Source: Pasteurellaceae bacterium RH1A (GTDB lineage: Bacteria; Pseudomonadota; Gammaproteobacteria; Enterobacterales; Pasteurellaceae). Taken from it: 64,000 nucleotides of DNA. Numbering within the stretch: the stretch's first letter is position 1; the number at the start of each line of letters is the position of its first letter. The DNA lies in NCBI GenBank assembly GCA_012221805.1, contig CP015195.1, positions 2,155,771 through 2,219,770 of the forward strand. The letters are read 5' to 3'. The position numbers were made by a program, and so were the translations under genes. Of this stretch, positions 16,656 through 26,100 are shown piece by piece. The notes under the pieces were generated by a model. It did not search any database, was not told where the DNA came from, and was given only the letters and a program-made list of their open reading frames with translations.

Positions 16656-18683
16656 CTACTCGGCCAGTTCGGTTTGTTCGTGGGCCATAAGTTCTTGGCC
16701 GACGTTATCCAAGAGGCTGAGGTAGCGTTCATATTGCTTGAGAATATCGGCAATCAGCTCGTTGTGGGACATATATTGCACATCGTAACCCGTACGGCCA
16801 TCGAAGAAGTAGGTCATCGGCTCGTAGGTGGTGCTGTGCTGGATATGCGGCAGGTTTTCATCGTTAATGAGCTGCTCAGACACCTCACGGCTGACCGATT
16901 TAATTCCATACATAAAGTCACGCATGGACTCCTTCTTGATAACAATTTCCACCGCTGGTTCGTCCTGCTCAAAGAAGGTGTTGATTTCCACGTTGAGGCT
17001 GTGTACGCCAATCAGTTCCTGACGCAGCTCACGCATGGCCGGCAGGGCCTGGTGTTTCAAGAATTTGACAATGTCTTTTTCCTGGGTCTGGCTCATCATT
17101 TGGCCTAGGCGTTCCTTCCAGCGGTCGCCCGTCCAGAAAATACTGGTTGGGGTGACCTTGGTTTCAAAGTATTTCTTATCGGCCAACAAGCCCTTCCAGA
17201 GGCTAAAGCACATAACCGCCATCAACATGGCAAAAGGCAGGGCCACAATCAGGGTCAGGGTTTGCAGGGTGGCCAAGCCGCCTGAGTTGAGCAGGGTAAT
17301 GGCCACGATTGCCATTAAGATTCCCCACATAGCCGTTTGCCAGCGAGGGGCAGACAGGCTTTTATCACGGGAGGCGATGTTGTTTAACACATAAATGCCC
17401 GAGTCTGCCGAGGTGATGAAAAAGAGGGCAATCACCATTAAAGCCACAATGCTGGTTAAACTAGGCAGAGGCAGGTATTCAAAGAACTTAAAGAGCAGTT
17501 TTTCAGGGCTAGAAACCATCTCACCCAGGCCGCTGGCCACACCGCTGGCCTCTAGCCAAATGGCTGAGTTGCCGAAAATGGTAAACCATAAAACGCTGAA
17601 CAGGGTTGGAATGGCTAACACGCCGAAGATAAATTCACGGATGGTGCGGCCACGGGAAATACGGGCAATAAAGAGGCCGACAAAAGGCGCCCAAGAACAC
17701 CACCAGGCCCAGTAAAGCACCGTCCAGCCTGTAAACCAAGGGGTATGCTCACTTTCATAAACGTATGTTTTGAAGCTCAGCTGAACCAGGTTGCTTAAAT
17801 AAGCCCCCAAGTTGTCGCTAAAGGCCGATAGGAGATAGAGGGTTGGGCCGGCAATCAAGACAAAGAGCATGAGGCAGAAGGCTAAACCCAGGTTAATTTC
17901 ACTGAGCATTTTAACCCCCTTGCCCACGCCAGAAATGGCGGAGAAGACGGCCAAGCCCATGACAACCACGATAATGCCGACTTTGACTTCAAAGGTATTT
18001 TCCGATAAGAAACCGATTTGCTCCAGGCCTGCACCCAGCTGGGAGGCGCCGAAACCTAGGGTAGTAATGATACCAAAGAGGGTGGCGACCAGGGCCATAA
18101 TATCAATAAGATCACCCAAACGGCCGTTAATGCGGTCTTTTAAGAGCGGATAAAAGCAAGAACGCAGGGCAAGGGGCAGCTTGTAGCGGAAGGCAAAATA
18201 GGCCAGGGCCAAGGCAATCACCGCATAAACCGCCCAGGCATGGATGCCCCAGTGGAAGAAGGTGTGGAGCAGGGCCAGTTGTTGCTGGGTTTCTTGCGTG
18301 CCGGTGGTAATGGGCGACAGGTAGTGGCTAAGAGGTTCGGCCACACCGAAGAACATGAGCCCCACCCCCATACCGGCGGCAAAGAGCATGGCCAGCCAAG
18401 AGAGGAAACTAAATTCGGGTTCTTCTTCGTTGGTTCCCAACTTGATATTGCCCAGGCTACTGACCGATAGGATCATCAAAAAGGCCAGAAAAACTGAGAA
18501 AATCAGAATATAAAACCAGCTGAAGTTTTTAAAGATGCTGGCCTTGGCAAGGTCTAGGCCTGTTTGAATGGCCTGTGGAAAGATTAGCGTGGCAGCAACC
18601 AGGCCCATAACCATTCCGAGGGTGACAAAAATCACGAAAGGGTTAAAGGACGATCGTTGTTTAATTGCAGTGATTAAACTCAA
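16656..18683 (-). CDS. BCCT-family choline/betaine transporter, BetT-like (2)
   Basis: A 675-residue paralogue of the neighbouring carrier and the closer match to BetT in length. The YWAWWCSWAPFVGLFIARISRGRTIRE box, GMGVGLMFFGVAEPLSHYL and NNIASRDKSLSAPRWQ are shared with the neighbour. The long acidic C-terminal tail (from about residue 530) contains two YE...MTYFFDGRTGYDVQYMSHNELIADIL blocks resembling the tail of the first copy. The two genes probably arose by tandem duplication. No bet genes for choline oxidation are present in the window, so it may serve osmolyte import only. Confidence 0.93.
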   Translation of the reverse strand: MSLITAIKQRSSFNPFVIFVTLGMVMGLVAATLIFPQAIQTGLDLAKASIFKNFSWFYILIFSVFLAFLMILSVSSLGNIKLGTNEEEPEFSFLSWLAMLFAAGMGVGLMFFGVAEPLSHYLSPITTGTQETQQQLALLHTFFHWGIHAWAVYAVIALALAYFAFRYKLPLALRSCFYPLLKDRINGRLGDLIDIMALVATLFGIITTLGFGASQLGAGLEQIGFLSENTFEVKVGIIVVVMGLAVFSAISGVGKGVKMLSEINLGLAFCLMLFVLIAGPTLYLLSAFSDNLGAYLSNLVQLSFKTYVYESEHTPWFTGWTVLYWAWWCSWAPFVGLFIARISRGRTIREFIFGVLAIPTLFSVLWFTIFGNSAIWLEASGVASGLGEMVSSPEKLLFKFFEYLPLPSLTSIVALMVIALFFITSADSGIYVLNNIASRDKSLSAPRWQTAMWGILMAIVAITLLNSGGLATLQTLTLIVALPFAMLMAVMCFSLWKGLLADKKYFETKVTPTSIFWTGDRWKERLGQMMSQTQEKDIVKFLKHQALPAMRELRQELIGVHSLNVEINTFFEQDEPAVEIVIKKESMRDFMYGIKSVSREVSEQLINDENLPHIQHSTTYEPMTYFFDGRTGYDVQYMSHNELIADILKQYERYLSLLDNVGQELMAHEQTELAE

Positions 18684-18820
18684 AATTCCTCCTAAAAATA
18701 TTAAAAAACCATTAAAAATTTACAAAACTGCTACAAATTATAGCAAAAAATGCTGACTTTGTAAAATTAGTGGTTTTTTATCTTGACAAAACCTCCAAAA
18801 TCAGCATTAAAATTCGAGGT

Positions 18821-19054
18821 TTATTTGCTCAAGGTAACAGGCAGGAGGAGGGTATCCAGTGCAAAGCTCAAGGGCAGGTCGAGGGCGGCCAGCACGGCGG
18901 TGACGCCGCCTGCTTGCAGGGCCTGAAAATCCCGCTGGGTGCCTGAGTAAATGGAAAGCCCCTGCTCGCTGGTGGCACTTAAAATGGTGCCGCAAGCGGT
19001 CAGATTTAGGCAAAAACCTGCAAGCAGGGTCAGTTTGAGTAATGGTTTACGCAT
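18821..19054 (-). CDS. YceK/YidQ-family (DUF1375) lipoprotein
   Basis: A 77-residue small lipoprotein. The signal peptide is followed by LTAC, a lipobox at about residues 18-21. The mature part GTILSA...YSGTQRDFQAL...LDLPLSFALDTLLLPVTL matches the YceK/YidQ pattern of an invariant GTI, YSGT and a C-terminal D-P-S--DTL-LP motif. Function in this family is unknown. The gene stands alone, between the BCCT genes and a divergent membrane protein gene. Confidence 0.85.
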   Translation of the reverse strand: MRKPLLKLTLLAGFCLNLTACGTILSATSEQGLSIYSGTQRDFQALQAGGVTAVLAALDLPLSFALDTLLLPVTLSK

Positions 19055-19181
19055 AGGATCCTTTGAGTCTAAGATAGTCTATTTTAGCCTAAAAAAGACC
19101 ATTTGGTTAGTTCGCTATTTGGTCCGATTTCTTTTACAATATTGAAACAGCACCAAGCACACAAGGGCAAGTCTTTTATTT

Positions 19182-19826
19182 ATGGCAACAGTTCGCATCC
19201 TACCCAAGGCCTCCTGGTCTTCCCAACACTTTTGGCGGCCCAGCGCCCGCACGCTTTTTGTCCTCTTTACCTCGCTGGCCCTGATGGGCGTGGGCGATGG
19301 CCTCTTGGTTCAGGCCCAACTGGGCTCCCTGCCTTGGACGGTGCTGGCCCAGGGCATCAGCCTGCAAACCAATATTACCCTCGGTTTAGTTTCTGGCTTA
19401 ATTAGCTTGGTGGTTATGTTGCTTTGGATTCCCCTTAAACTCCGCTTTGGTCTGGGCACGGTGCTCAATATTATCGTTATCGCCTGTTTTTTAGGTTTTA
19501 CCGCCCACTACCTGCCCGCCCCCCAAAGCCTGACGGGGCAGCTTGTCTATCTCTTGGTCGGCATTCTGCTCTTTGGCTTTGGCACTGGCTTTTATTTGAC
19601 CTGTTATATGGGGGCCGGCCCCCGAGATGGCCTGATGGTGGGTATGTGTGAACGCTTTGGCTGGCGGGTTTCCTATGTGCGTACGGGCATTGAAGTGGCG
19701 GTCTGCACCGCAGGCTATTTTTTAGGCGGCATTGTGGGCCTGGGCACGCTGGCCTTTGCACTCAGTATTGGCTGGGTGGCACAACTTTCCCTCAACCTTA
19801 TCCAGCGTTATGCAGCCAAGCCATAA
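19182..19826 (+). CDS. YczE/YyaS/YitT-family membrane protein
   Basis: A 214-residue integral membrane protein with about five hydrophobic segments. The glycine-rich LMGVGDGLLVQAQLGSLPWTVLAQGIS near the N-terminus and YLTCYMGAGPRDGLMVGMCERFGWRVSYVRTGIEV in the second half are the conserved YczE signatures. Family members are uncharacterised carriers or small-molecule exporters, so no function is assigned. There is no obvious operon partner. leuB follows with its own ribosome binding site. Confidence 0.83.
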   Translation: MATVRILPKASWSSQHFWRPSARTLFVLFTSLALMGVGDGLLVQAQLGSLPWTVLAQGISLQTNITLGLVSGLISLVVMLLWIPLKLRFGLGTVLNIIVIACFLGFTAHYLPAPQSLTGQLVYLLVGILLFGFGTGFYLTCYMGAGPRDGLMVGMCERFGWRVSYVRTGIEVAVCTAGYFLGGIVGLGTLAFALSIGWVAQLSLNLIQRYAAKP

Positions 19827-19890
19827 TTTTTCACAACAGGGCAAAAATTTTTGCTATATTTAGGCCTTTCATAACAATTTGAAAGGATAA

Positions 19891-20970
<1,080 letters not shown>

Positions 20971-20995
20971 TTTTTAACCGCTTGTAAAGGCGTAT

Positions 20996-21065
20996 GTAGG
21001 GTGCGTGTAAACGCACCAACAAGAAACTTATATTGTTTTGAACGGTGCGTTTACACGCACCCTAC
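20996..21065. repeat. GTAG-type REP inverted pair (REPIN), copy 1
   Basis: GTAGGGTGCG...CGCACC (from 20996) is mirrored by GGTGCG...CGCACCCTAC (ending 21065). Each arm is a short palindrome with a GTAG tetranucleotide at its outer edge, the classic REP layout, and the two arms face each other. A second copy sits at 50965-51030. Confidence 0.88.
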
Positions 21066-21069
21066 CCCT

Positions 21070-21143
21070 GATAGCGCCAGCCTCCAGGCTGGTGCTGATC
21101 CAGGCTTAAGAGATCAGGCACAAGCGAGGACGCTTGCGCCATC
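21070..21143. repeat. REPIN-like inverted pair, GCGC(C/A)AGC family, copy 3
   Basis: The arms at 21070-21095 (CCAGC/GCTGG stem) and 21117-21143 (CAAGC/GCTTG stem) face each other. It abuts the GTAG-type element, so two unrelated palindrome families are stacked between leuB and ybfE. Confidence 0.85.
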
Positions 21144-21224
21144 AAGCTCTTGCCCTATCAATGTAATTATCTTCTTTTTGATCATTCCAAAGCCCTAGAG
21201 AGTGTGATATATTTGCACATCTTT

Positions 21225-21250
21225 ATAATTAGCTTCTCATTCTCATTGAG
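21225..21250. promoter_or_regulatory. Candidate Fur box before ybfE-fldA-fur
   Basis: Read on the minus strand, the stretch CTCAATGAGAATGAGAAGC followed by TAATTAT resembles repeated Fur hexamers (GAGAAT, NATAAT). It lies about 32 bases upstream of ybfE in an operon that encodes Fur itself. Assignment by eye only. Confidence 0.35.
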
Positions 21251-21281
21251 AAAAGGAAGCAGATGCCCCACATTAGTTAAT

Positions 21282-21560
21282 ATGGCAAAACAAGATGCAG
21301 ATTGCATTACATTAGATCTGTTTGCGAATATGCCAAAAGTCGGGCGGCCTCGTAGCAATCCGCTTAGCCGAGAACAACAAATCCGAATCAACAAACGCAA
21401 CCAGCTTAGGCGAGATCGCTCTTCTGGCCTCAAGCGTGTGGAATTGAAACTGCATTCGGACTTGATTAAGGTGCTTGAGGACAGGGCCTTTGAGGCGGGC
21501 ATAACCCGTGGACAGTTAATCGAATCAATTTTAAACGACTATATCAATAAAGGTGAATAG
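21282..21560 (+). CDS. ybfE: LexA-regulated ribbon-helix-helix protein YbfE
   Basis: A 92-residue protein. The conserved core LDLFANMPKVGRPRSNPLSREQQIRINKRNQLRRD matches E. coli YbfE closely, and the C-terminal half LKRVELKLHSDLIKVLEDRAFEAGITRGQLIESIL reads as a ribbon-helix-helix DNA-binding domain. Its target is unknown. I chose ATG 21282 because the homologous sequence begins MAKQDAD. A longer frame from 21150 overlaps repeats. It is followed after three bases by fldA and then fur, the same order as in E. coli. I see no LexA box here despite the family name. Confidence 0.93.
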   Translation: MAKQDADCITLDLFANMPKVGRPRSNPLSREQQIRINKRNQLRRDRSSGLKRVELKLHSDLIKVLEDRAFEAGITRGQLIESILNDYINKGE

Positions 21561-21563
21561 AAA

Positions 21564-22088
21564 ATGGCAGTTGTTGGTTTATTCTACGGTAGCGATACTG
21601 GAAATACTGAAAACATCTCAAAAATGATCCAAAAGCAATTAGGTGAAAACTTAATTGACATTCGTGACATCGCAAAAAGCACAAAAGAAGACATCGAAGC
21701 CTACGATTTCCTCTTGCTGGGCATTCCAACCTGGTACTATGGCGAGTCACAGGCTGACTGGGACGATTTTATGCCAACCTTAAAAGAAATTGATTTCAGT
21801 GGCAAAATCGTTGGCATTTTCGGCTGTGGTGACCAAGAAGACTACGCCGAATACTTCTGCGATGCCATGGGCACAGTGCGGGATATTGTCGAGCCAAACG
21901 GCGGAATTATTGTCGGCCACTGGCCAACCGAGGGCTACAGCTTTGAGGTGTCTCAAGCCTTAGTTGATGAAAACACCTTTGTAGGCCTTTGTATTGATGA
22001 AGACCGCCAGCCAGAATTGACCAACGATCGGGTCAATCAATGGTGTAAACAAATTTTTGATGAAATGTGCTTGGCAGAACTGGCCTAG
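21564..22088 (+). CDS. fldA: Flavodoxin I
   Basis: FMN-binding electron carrier that replaces ferredoxin under iron limitation and donates to radical SAM and other reductive enzymes. It has 174 residues. The FMN phosphate loop GSDTGNTENI is near residues 9-18, with IPTWYYGESQADW (the first isoalloxazine-stacking loop) and IFGCGDQEDYAEYFCDAMG (the second) as in long-chain flavodoxins. It sits between ybfE and fur, fitting joint iron and stress control. Confidence 0.97.
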   Translation: MAVVGLFYGSDTGNTENISKMIQKQLGENLIDIRDIAKSTKEDIEAYDFLLLGIPTWYYGESQADWDDFMPTLKEIDFSGKIVGIFGCGDQEDYAEYFCDAMGTVRDIVEPNGGIIVGHWPTEGYSFEVSQALVDENTFVGLCIDEDRQPELTNDRVNQWCKQIFDEMCLAELA

Positions 22089-22110
22089 CCCGTGACAGAA
22101 GGAGAAGAAT

Positions 22111-22557
22111 ATGTCTGAACAAAATGCCAAACTACTGAAAGATGTCGGTTTGAAGGTGACTGAGCCTCGTTTAACCATCCTGGCCCTTATGCAGGATATT
22201 CGTGAGCAAATGCAGCACTTTTCCGCAGAAGATATTTATAAGCTCTTACTGGAACAGCAGTCTGAAATCGGCCTGGCCACGGTTTATCGTGTACTCAATC
22301 AGTTTGAAGAGGTGGGCATTCTCACCCGCCACAACTTTGATGCCAACAAGGCCGTCTTTGAGCTTAACTTCAACCACGAACACGACCACATCATCTGTAT
22401 GGACTGCGGCAAGGTCTTTGAATTTAAGGACTCCGAAATTGAACGCCGCCAGCGTGAAATCAGCCAACAGCACGGCATTGAGCTGGCCAACCACAGTCTC
22501 TATTTATACGGCAAGTGCAGCAACCTCAAAGCCTGTGATGAAAAAGAGAAGAAATAG
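22111..22557 (+). CDS. fur: Ferric uptake regulator
   Basis: Iron-sensing repressor. It has 148 residues. A winged-helix N-terminal domain (LKVTEPRLTILALM, and the recognition region EIGLATVYRVLNQFEEVGI) is followed by the metal domain with HEHDHIICMDCGKVFEF, which supplies the histidine cluster and the CxxC structural zinc site. GAAGGAGAAG is a strong ribosome binding site. A USS inverted pair (22585-22629) downstream probably terminates the operon. Confidence 0.97.
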   Translation: MSEQNAKLLKDVGLKVTEPRLTILALMQDIREQMQHFSAEDIYKLLLEQQSEIGLATVYRVLNQFEEVGILTRHNFDANKAVFELNFNHEHDHIICMDCGKVFEFKDSEIERRQREISQQHGIELANHSLYLYGKCSNLKACDEKEKK

Positions 22558-22584
22558 GTTTCCCTGCTTTTCCAGCTAACTTGA

Positions 22585-22629
22585 CAAGCGGTGGGTTTTT
22601 GTAAATTTTTTGCAAAAACCTACCGCTTG
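22585..22629. terminator. USS inverted-pair terminator after fur
   Basis: CAAGCGGT and its mirror ACCGCTTG enclose GGTTTTTG / CAAAAACC, giving a long near-perfect stem. It sits 27 bases after the fur stop. Confidence 0.7.
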
Positions 22630-22705
22630 CCTGTTTTTAGAAATTGACTTGCTGACGGAATTTTGTATAGTTATTGTTCAGCTGTAATCGTAAAAATAAA
22701 ACACT

Positions 22706-25333
22706 ATGACCGACACCCAAAACCCAGCCCAGCCTGCCAAGGTTCGCCCACCTCGTAAGATTTCCCCTTTTTGGATCTTGCCCATTGTGGCTTTTGCCAT
22801 TGGCTGTTTGATGTTCTTTCAAATTCTCAAGGAACGAGGCCAAACCATCACCATTCGTTTTCAAGACGGGGCGGGCATTACCGCTGGCAAAACAGCCATT
22901 CGTTATCAGGGCCTGCAAATTGGCCAGGTCAAAAAGGTTAATTTTGCTGAAGGCTTGCGAGAAGTCGAAGTCACGGCTGAAATCAATTCTGAGGCCAAAT
23001 CGGTTCTGCGTAAGGACACCAAGTTTTGGCTGGTCACCCCAAGTGCTTCTTTGGCCGGTGTGTCTGGTCTTGATGCCCTGGTATCAGGCGACTACATCAC
23101 CCTTTTGCCAGGCGAGGGCGAAAGTGAAGATGAGTTTATTGCCGAAAGTGAACCACCTGCTGTGCCGGTCAATGATGGGGACTTATTGGTGAAATTAGTT
23201 GCTGATGATCTGGGTTCTATTTCCGTTGGGGCAGGCGTTTACTTCCGCAAGGTTCCGGTGGGATCCATTGCCGAATACCGTTTCACCCCAGACCACCAAA
23301 AGGTGGAAATTGATGTGGTTATCAGCAAACGCTATGCCAATTTGGTTAAAAAAAGCAGCCACTTTTGGAACATCAGCGGGATTAGCGCAAAGCTAGACTG
23401 GCGGGGGCTAGATCTTTCTGTGGACAGCCTCATGTCCGTGGTGCAAGGGGCCGTTGCCTTCGATTCACCAGCTGATGCGGAAACTGCCGATCAGGGGCAG
23501 AGTTTCCAGCTCTTTAGCGATCTCAAATCTGCCCGCCGAGGCACCGAGGTTAAGGTCTATCTGCCCATGACGCCCAATATTCAAGCCAATGAAACAGGGG
23601 TCTTCTACCAGGGGGTACAGGTGGGTATGCTGTCTAAAATTGAGGCAGACCAGGATAAGGACGGCAAGGTCGCCGGCCAACTCCTGATCGACCCAAGTTA
23701 CAGCGATCTGCTGCGAAAAGACAGTAAAATCTTGCTAAAAGAGCCTAAATTTGCCTTTGATAAGGAACAGGTCAGTAAGCTGGGCGAACTCTTTAGAGGC
23801 CATTATTTTGATATCATCCCAGGCAAGGGTGAGAAGGCCACAGAATTTATGGTGGAAACCGAAAATGCCTACCTACTTAGTCAGCCCAATGTGCTGGCAC
23901 TGACCCTAACCGCCCCGCAGTCTTACAGCGTGGCCAAGGGCCAGGGGATTTATTATAACGATGTCAAGATCGGCGAGGTATTGGAACGCCGGCTGACCGT
24001 GGATAATGTGACCTTCCGAGCCATTATTTTCCCCCAATATCGCAACCTTATCGGGGCCAATAGCAAGTTTGTGGCCATCTCTAACTTAGATGTCCAGCTA
24101 GGCCTAGATGGCATGCGGGTGCAGGCTGGTTCGCCAAGCGATTGGCTGGCAGGCGGGGTTCGGGTTCTGCCTGAAAAAAGCCAGGGCCAGGCCAAAAATG
24201 ACTACCCGCTTTATAAGGACATTGAAAGCGCTGAACAGGGCATTGTGTCGGACATCAAACAACCTAGCCTGACCCTGTCTGCCAGCCAGCTTGAGGGGAT
24301 TGGCCCAGGTTCGGTCTTGCTCTATCGGGATTTCCAAGTGGGTGAGGTGCTGAACGTGGTGCCGCATAAGAACAAATTTGATGTGGAGCTTTATGTTATC
24401 CCTAAATACCGCCACCTGGTTAGCGACAAGAGTCGCTTCTGGGTCAAGCCCTCTGTGGCGGTGGAAGCCTCGCTTCAAGGGGTCAAGCTGCAAACCACGC
24501 CACTCATGGGCATGCTCAAGGGGGCGATTAGCTTTGACAATCATGGCACTAAGTCCGATAAAACCCTTTATGCCAGCCTAGACAAGGCCAGCTCAGGCAA
24601 TACCTACATTACCCTAATTGCCAAGGATGCCTCCAAACTCAGCCAGGGCATGCCGCTCAAATACATGGGCTTGACCGTGGGCCAGGTGGAAAAATTGGAA
24701 CTGCAATCTGCAAAAAAACAGATAAAAGTCACCGCTTACCTCGAGGGCCGCTACTACAACCTGATTGCCAAGGCTGGCTCGACCTTCAAGGCCATTTCGC
24801 CTGAAATTTCGACCGCTGGCGTGAAGAACCTGGATGCCGCCCTGCAAAATTATATTGATGTGAGCTTAGGCTCAGGCAAGGCCCAAACCCAGTTTAGCCT
24901 GGGGGATACCGACACCAGTAAAACCCAATTTGCTGGCGGCTTCCCTGTGATTCTGGAAACCAGCGATGCCAACGGCATTAGCCCTGAAGCCCCGGTTTAC
25001 TACCGAGGTATGCAGGTGGGCCAGGTTCAAGGTTTGAGCTTGAGCGAGCTGGGCGATCGGGTGCTTATCCACCTGGCCATTCAGAACAAGTACAAGCACT
25101 TGGTGCGGAAGAACAGCCAGTTCTGGGAATCCTCAGGCTACACCATGGATGTAAGCTTAAGTGGGGCCAGCATCAGCTCCGGCACCATGAGCCAGTTACT
25201 CAATGGCGGCATTGCCTTCTCAACCCCATCGGGTTCTGTGGTACAGCCCCAGGCCGAAGCCAACCGCCGCTTCTTGCTCAGACGTAAAATTCCCGATGAG
25301 GCCAGAGGCTGGGATCAGGGGATTGCAGAATAA
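22706..25333 (+). CDS. letB: LetB/YebT-type multi-MCE lipid transport protein
   Basis: An 875-residue inner-membrane-anchored periplasmic protein. One transmembrane helix at about residues 26-45 (FWILPIVAFAIGCLMFF) is followed by seven repeated MCE domains, seen as recurring patterns such as GKTAIRYQGLQIGQVKKV, GVYFRKVPVGSI, GVFYQGVQVGMLSKI, GIYYNDVKIGEV, VLLYRDFQVGEV, PLKYMGLTVGQVEKL and PVYYRGMQVGQVQGL. Seven domains and this length match E. coli LetB (877), which forms a lipid tunnel, rather than PqiB (three domains). The partner gene letA is not adjacent, unlike in E. coli. The preceding gap contains only the fur terminator. Confidence 0.93.
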   Translation: MTDTQNPAQPAKVRPPRKISPFWILPIVAFAIGCLMFFQILKERGQTITIRFQDGAGITAGKTAIRYQGLQIGQVKKVNFAEGLREVEVTAEINSEAKSVLRKDTKFWLVTPSASLAGVSGLDALVSGDYITLLPGEGESEDEFIAESEPPAVPVNDGDLLVKLVADDLGSISVGAGVYFRKVPVGSIAEYRFTPDHQKVEIDVVISKRYANLVKKSSHFWNISGISAKLDWRGLDLSVDSLMSVVQGAVAFDSPADAETADQGQSFQLFSDLKSARRGTEVKVYLPMTPNIQANETGVFYQGVQVGMLSKIEADQDKDGKVAGQLLIDPSYSDLLRKDSKILLKEPKFAFDKEQVSKLGELFRGHYFDIIPGKGEKATEFMVETENAYLLSQPNVLALTLTAPQSYSVAKGQGIYYNDVKIGEVLERRLTVDNVTFRAIIFPQYRNLIGANSKFVAISNLDVQLGLDGMRVQAGSPSDWLAGGVRVLPEKSQGQAKNDYPLYKDIESAEQGIVSDIKQPSLTLSASQLEGIGPGSVLLYRDFQVGEVLNVVPHKNKFDVELYVIPKYRHLVSDKSRFWVKPSVAVEASLQGVKLQTTPLMGMLKGAISFDNHGTKSDKTLYASLDKASSGNTYITLIAKDASKLSQGMPLKYMGLTVGQVEKLELQSAKKQIKVTAYLEGRYYNLIAKAGSTFKAISPEISTAGVKNLDAALQNYIDVSLGSGKAQTQFSLGDTDTSKTQFAGGFPVILETSDANGISPEAPVYYRGMQVGQVQGLSLSELGDRVLIHLAIQNKYKHLVRKNSQFWESSGYTMDVSLSGASISSGTMSQLLNGGIAFSTPSGSVVQPQAEANRRFLLRRKIPDEARGWDQGIAE

Positions 25334-25350
25334 GCCTAAATACTCTATTT

Positions 25351-25414
25351 GATAGCGCCAGCCTCCAGGCTGGTGCTGATAAAAATAGGCACCAGCCTGG
25401 AGGCTGGCGCCATC
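25351..25414. repeat. REPIN-like inverted pair, GCGC(C/A)AGC family, copy 4
   Basis: The most symmetric copy: both arms (25351-25376 and 25388-25414) have the CCAGC/GCTGG stem with identical CTCCAG-type loops, separated by about 11 bases. It lies between letB and luxS. Confidence 0.88.
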
Positions 25415-25455
25415 AATACATAAACTAACAATTAACCTATTAGATTGGAGAACCT

Positions 25456-25965
25456 ATGCCTTTATTAGACAGTTTCAAAGTCGATCACACTCGTATGAAT
25501 GCTCCTGCTGTGCGGGTGGCCAAAACCATGACCACGCCAAAGGGCGACACCATCACCGTGTTTGACCTCCGCTTCTGCCGCCCAAATATTGAGATCTTAC
25601 CTGTGCGTGGCATTCACACCATGGAACACCTTTTTGCTGGCTTTATGCGGGATCACCTCAATTCTGAAAAGGTTGAAATCATCGACATCTCGCCAATGGG
25701 CTGCCGCACGGGCTTTTATATGTCCCTCATTGGGGCGCCAAGCGAGCAAGAAGTGGTCACGGCTTGGACAAAAGCTATGGAAGATGCGCTTAATAAGATC
25801 CCAGATGTATCCAAGATCCCAGAACTCAACGAATACCAGTGCGGTTCTTTTAAAGAGCATTCCTTGGAAGAAGCGCATGAAATTGCTCGCAATGTTCTCA
25901 AACAAGGCATTGGCATCAACCGCAATGAAGACTTGGTCTTGGACGACAAGCTGCTCAACCCTTAA
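25456..25965 (+). CDS. luxS: S-ribosylhomocysteine lyase
   Basis: Cleaves S-ribosylhomocysteine to homocysteine and DPD, the precursor of autoinducer 2, in the methyl cycle. It has 169 residues. The metal site HTMEH (H54, E57, H58) and the catalytic cysteine in GCRTGFY (residue 83) are visible. Later the third metal ligand lies in the SL...[12 protein letters not shown] region. TTGGAGAACCT is the ribosome binding site. A hairpin terminator follows at 26051-26069. Confidence 0.97.
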   Translation: MPLLDSFKVDHTRMNAPAVRVAKTMTTPKGDTITVFDLRFCRPNIEILPVRGIHTMEHLFAGFMRDHLNSEKVEIIDISPMGCRTGFYMSLIGAPSEQEVVTAWTKAMEDALNKIPDVSKIPELNEYQCGSFKEHSLEEAHEIARNVLKQGIGINRNEDLVLDDKLLNP

Positions 25966-26050
25966 TCTTGTCCTTAACAAGCGGCTAGAAATCCCCTAAA
26001 ATTTGCAAATTTTGAGGGCATTTAACCCGTTTGTACTTTGATTTTTTTAC

Positions 26051-26069
26051 CCTCCCCGAAACGGGAGGG
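26051..26069 (+). terminator. Hairpin terminator after luxS
   Basis: CCTCCC and GGGAGG arms around CGAAAC, followed by a T-rich stretch (CTTTGTGCTTTTT). Upstream there is also a decayed USS inverted pair around 25980-26035. Confidence 0.7.
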
Positions 26070-26100
26070 CTTTGTGCTTTTTCGAGGATCATAAAACTGA

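Noticed and set aside
16440..17108. 222-codon plus-strand frame over the BCCT gap and gene end
   Set aside because: It is antisense to the BCCT gene and reads through repeats, with no protein-like pattern.
21263..21280. Five-codon leader frame (MPHIS) after AAGGAAGC before ybfE
   Set aside because: It has a good ribosome binding site but is too short to support without comparative data, and may simply allow re-initiation at ybfE.
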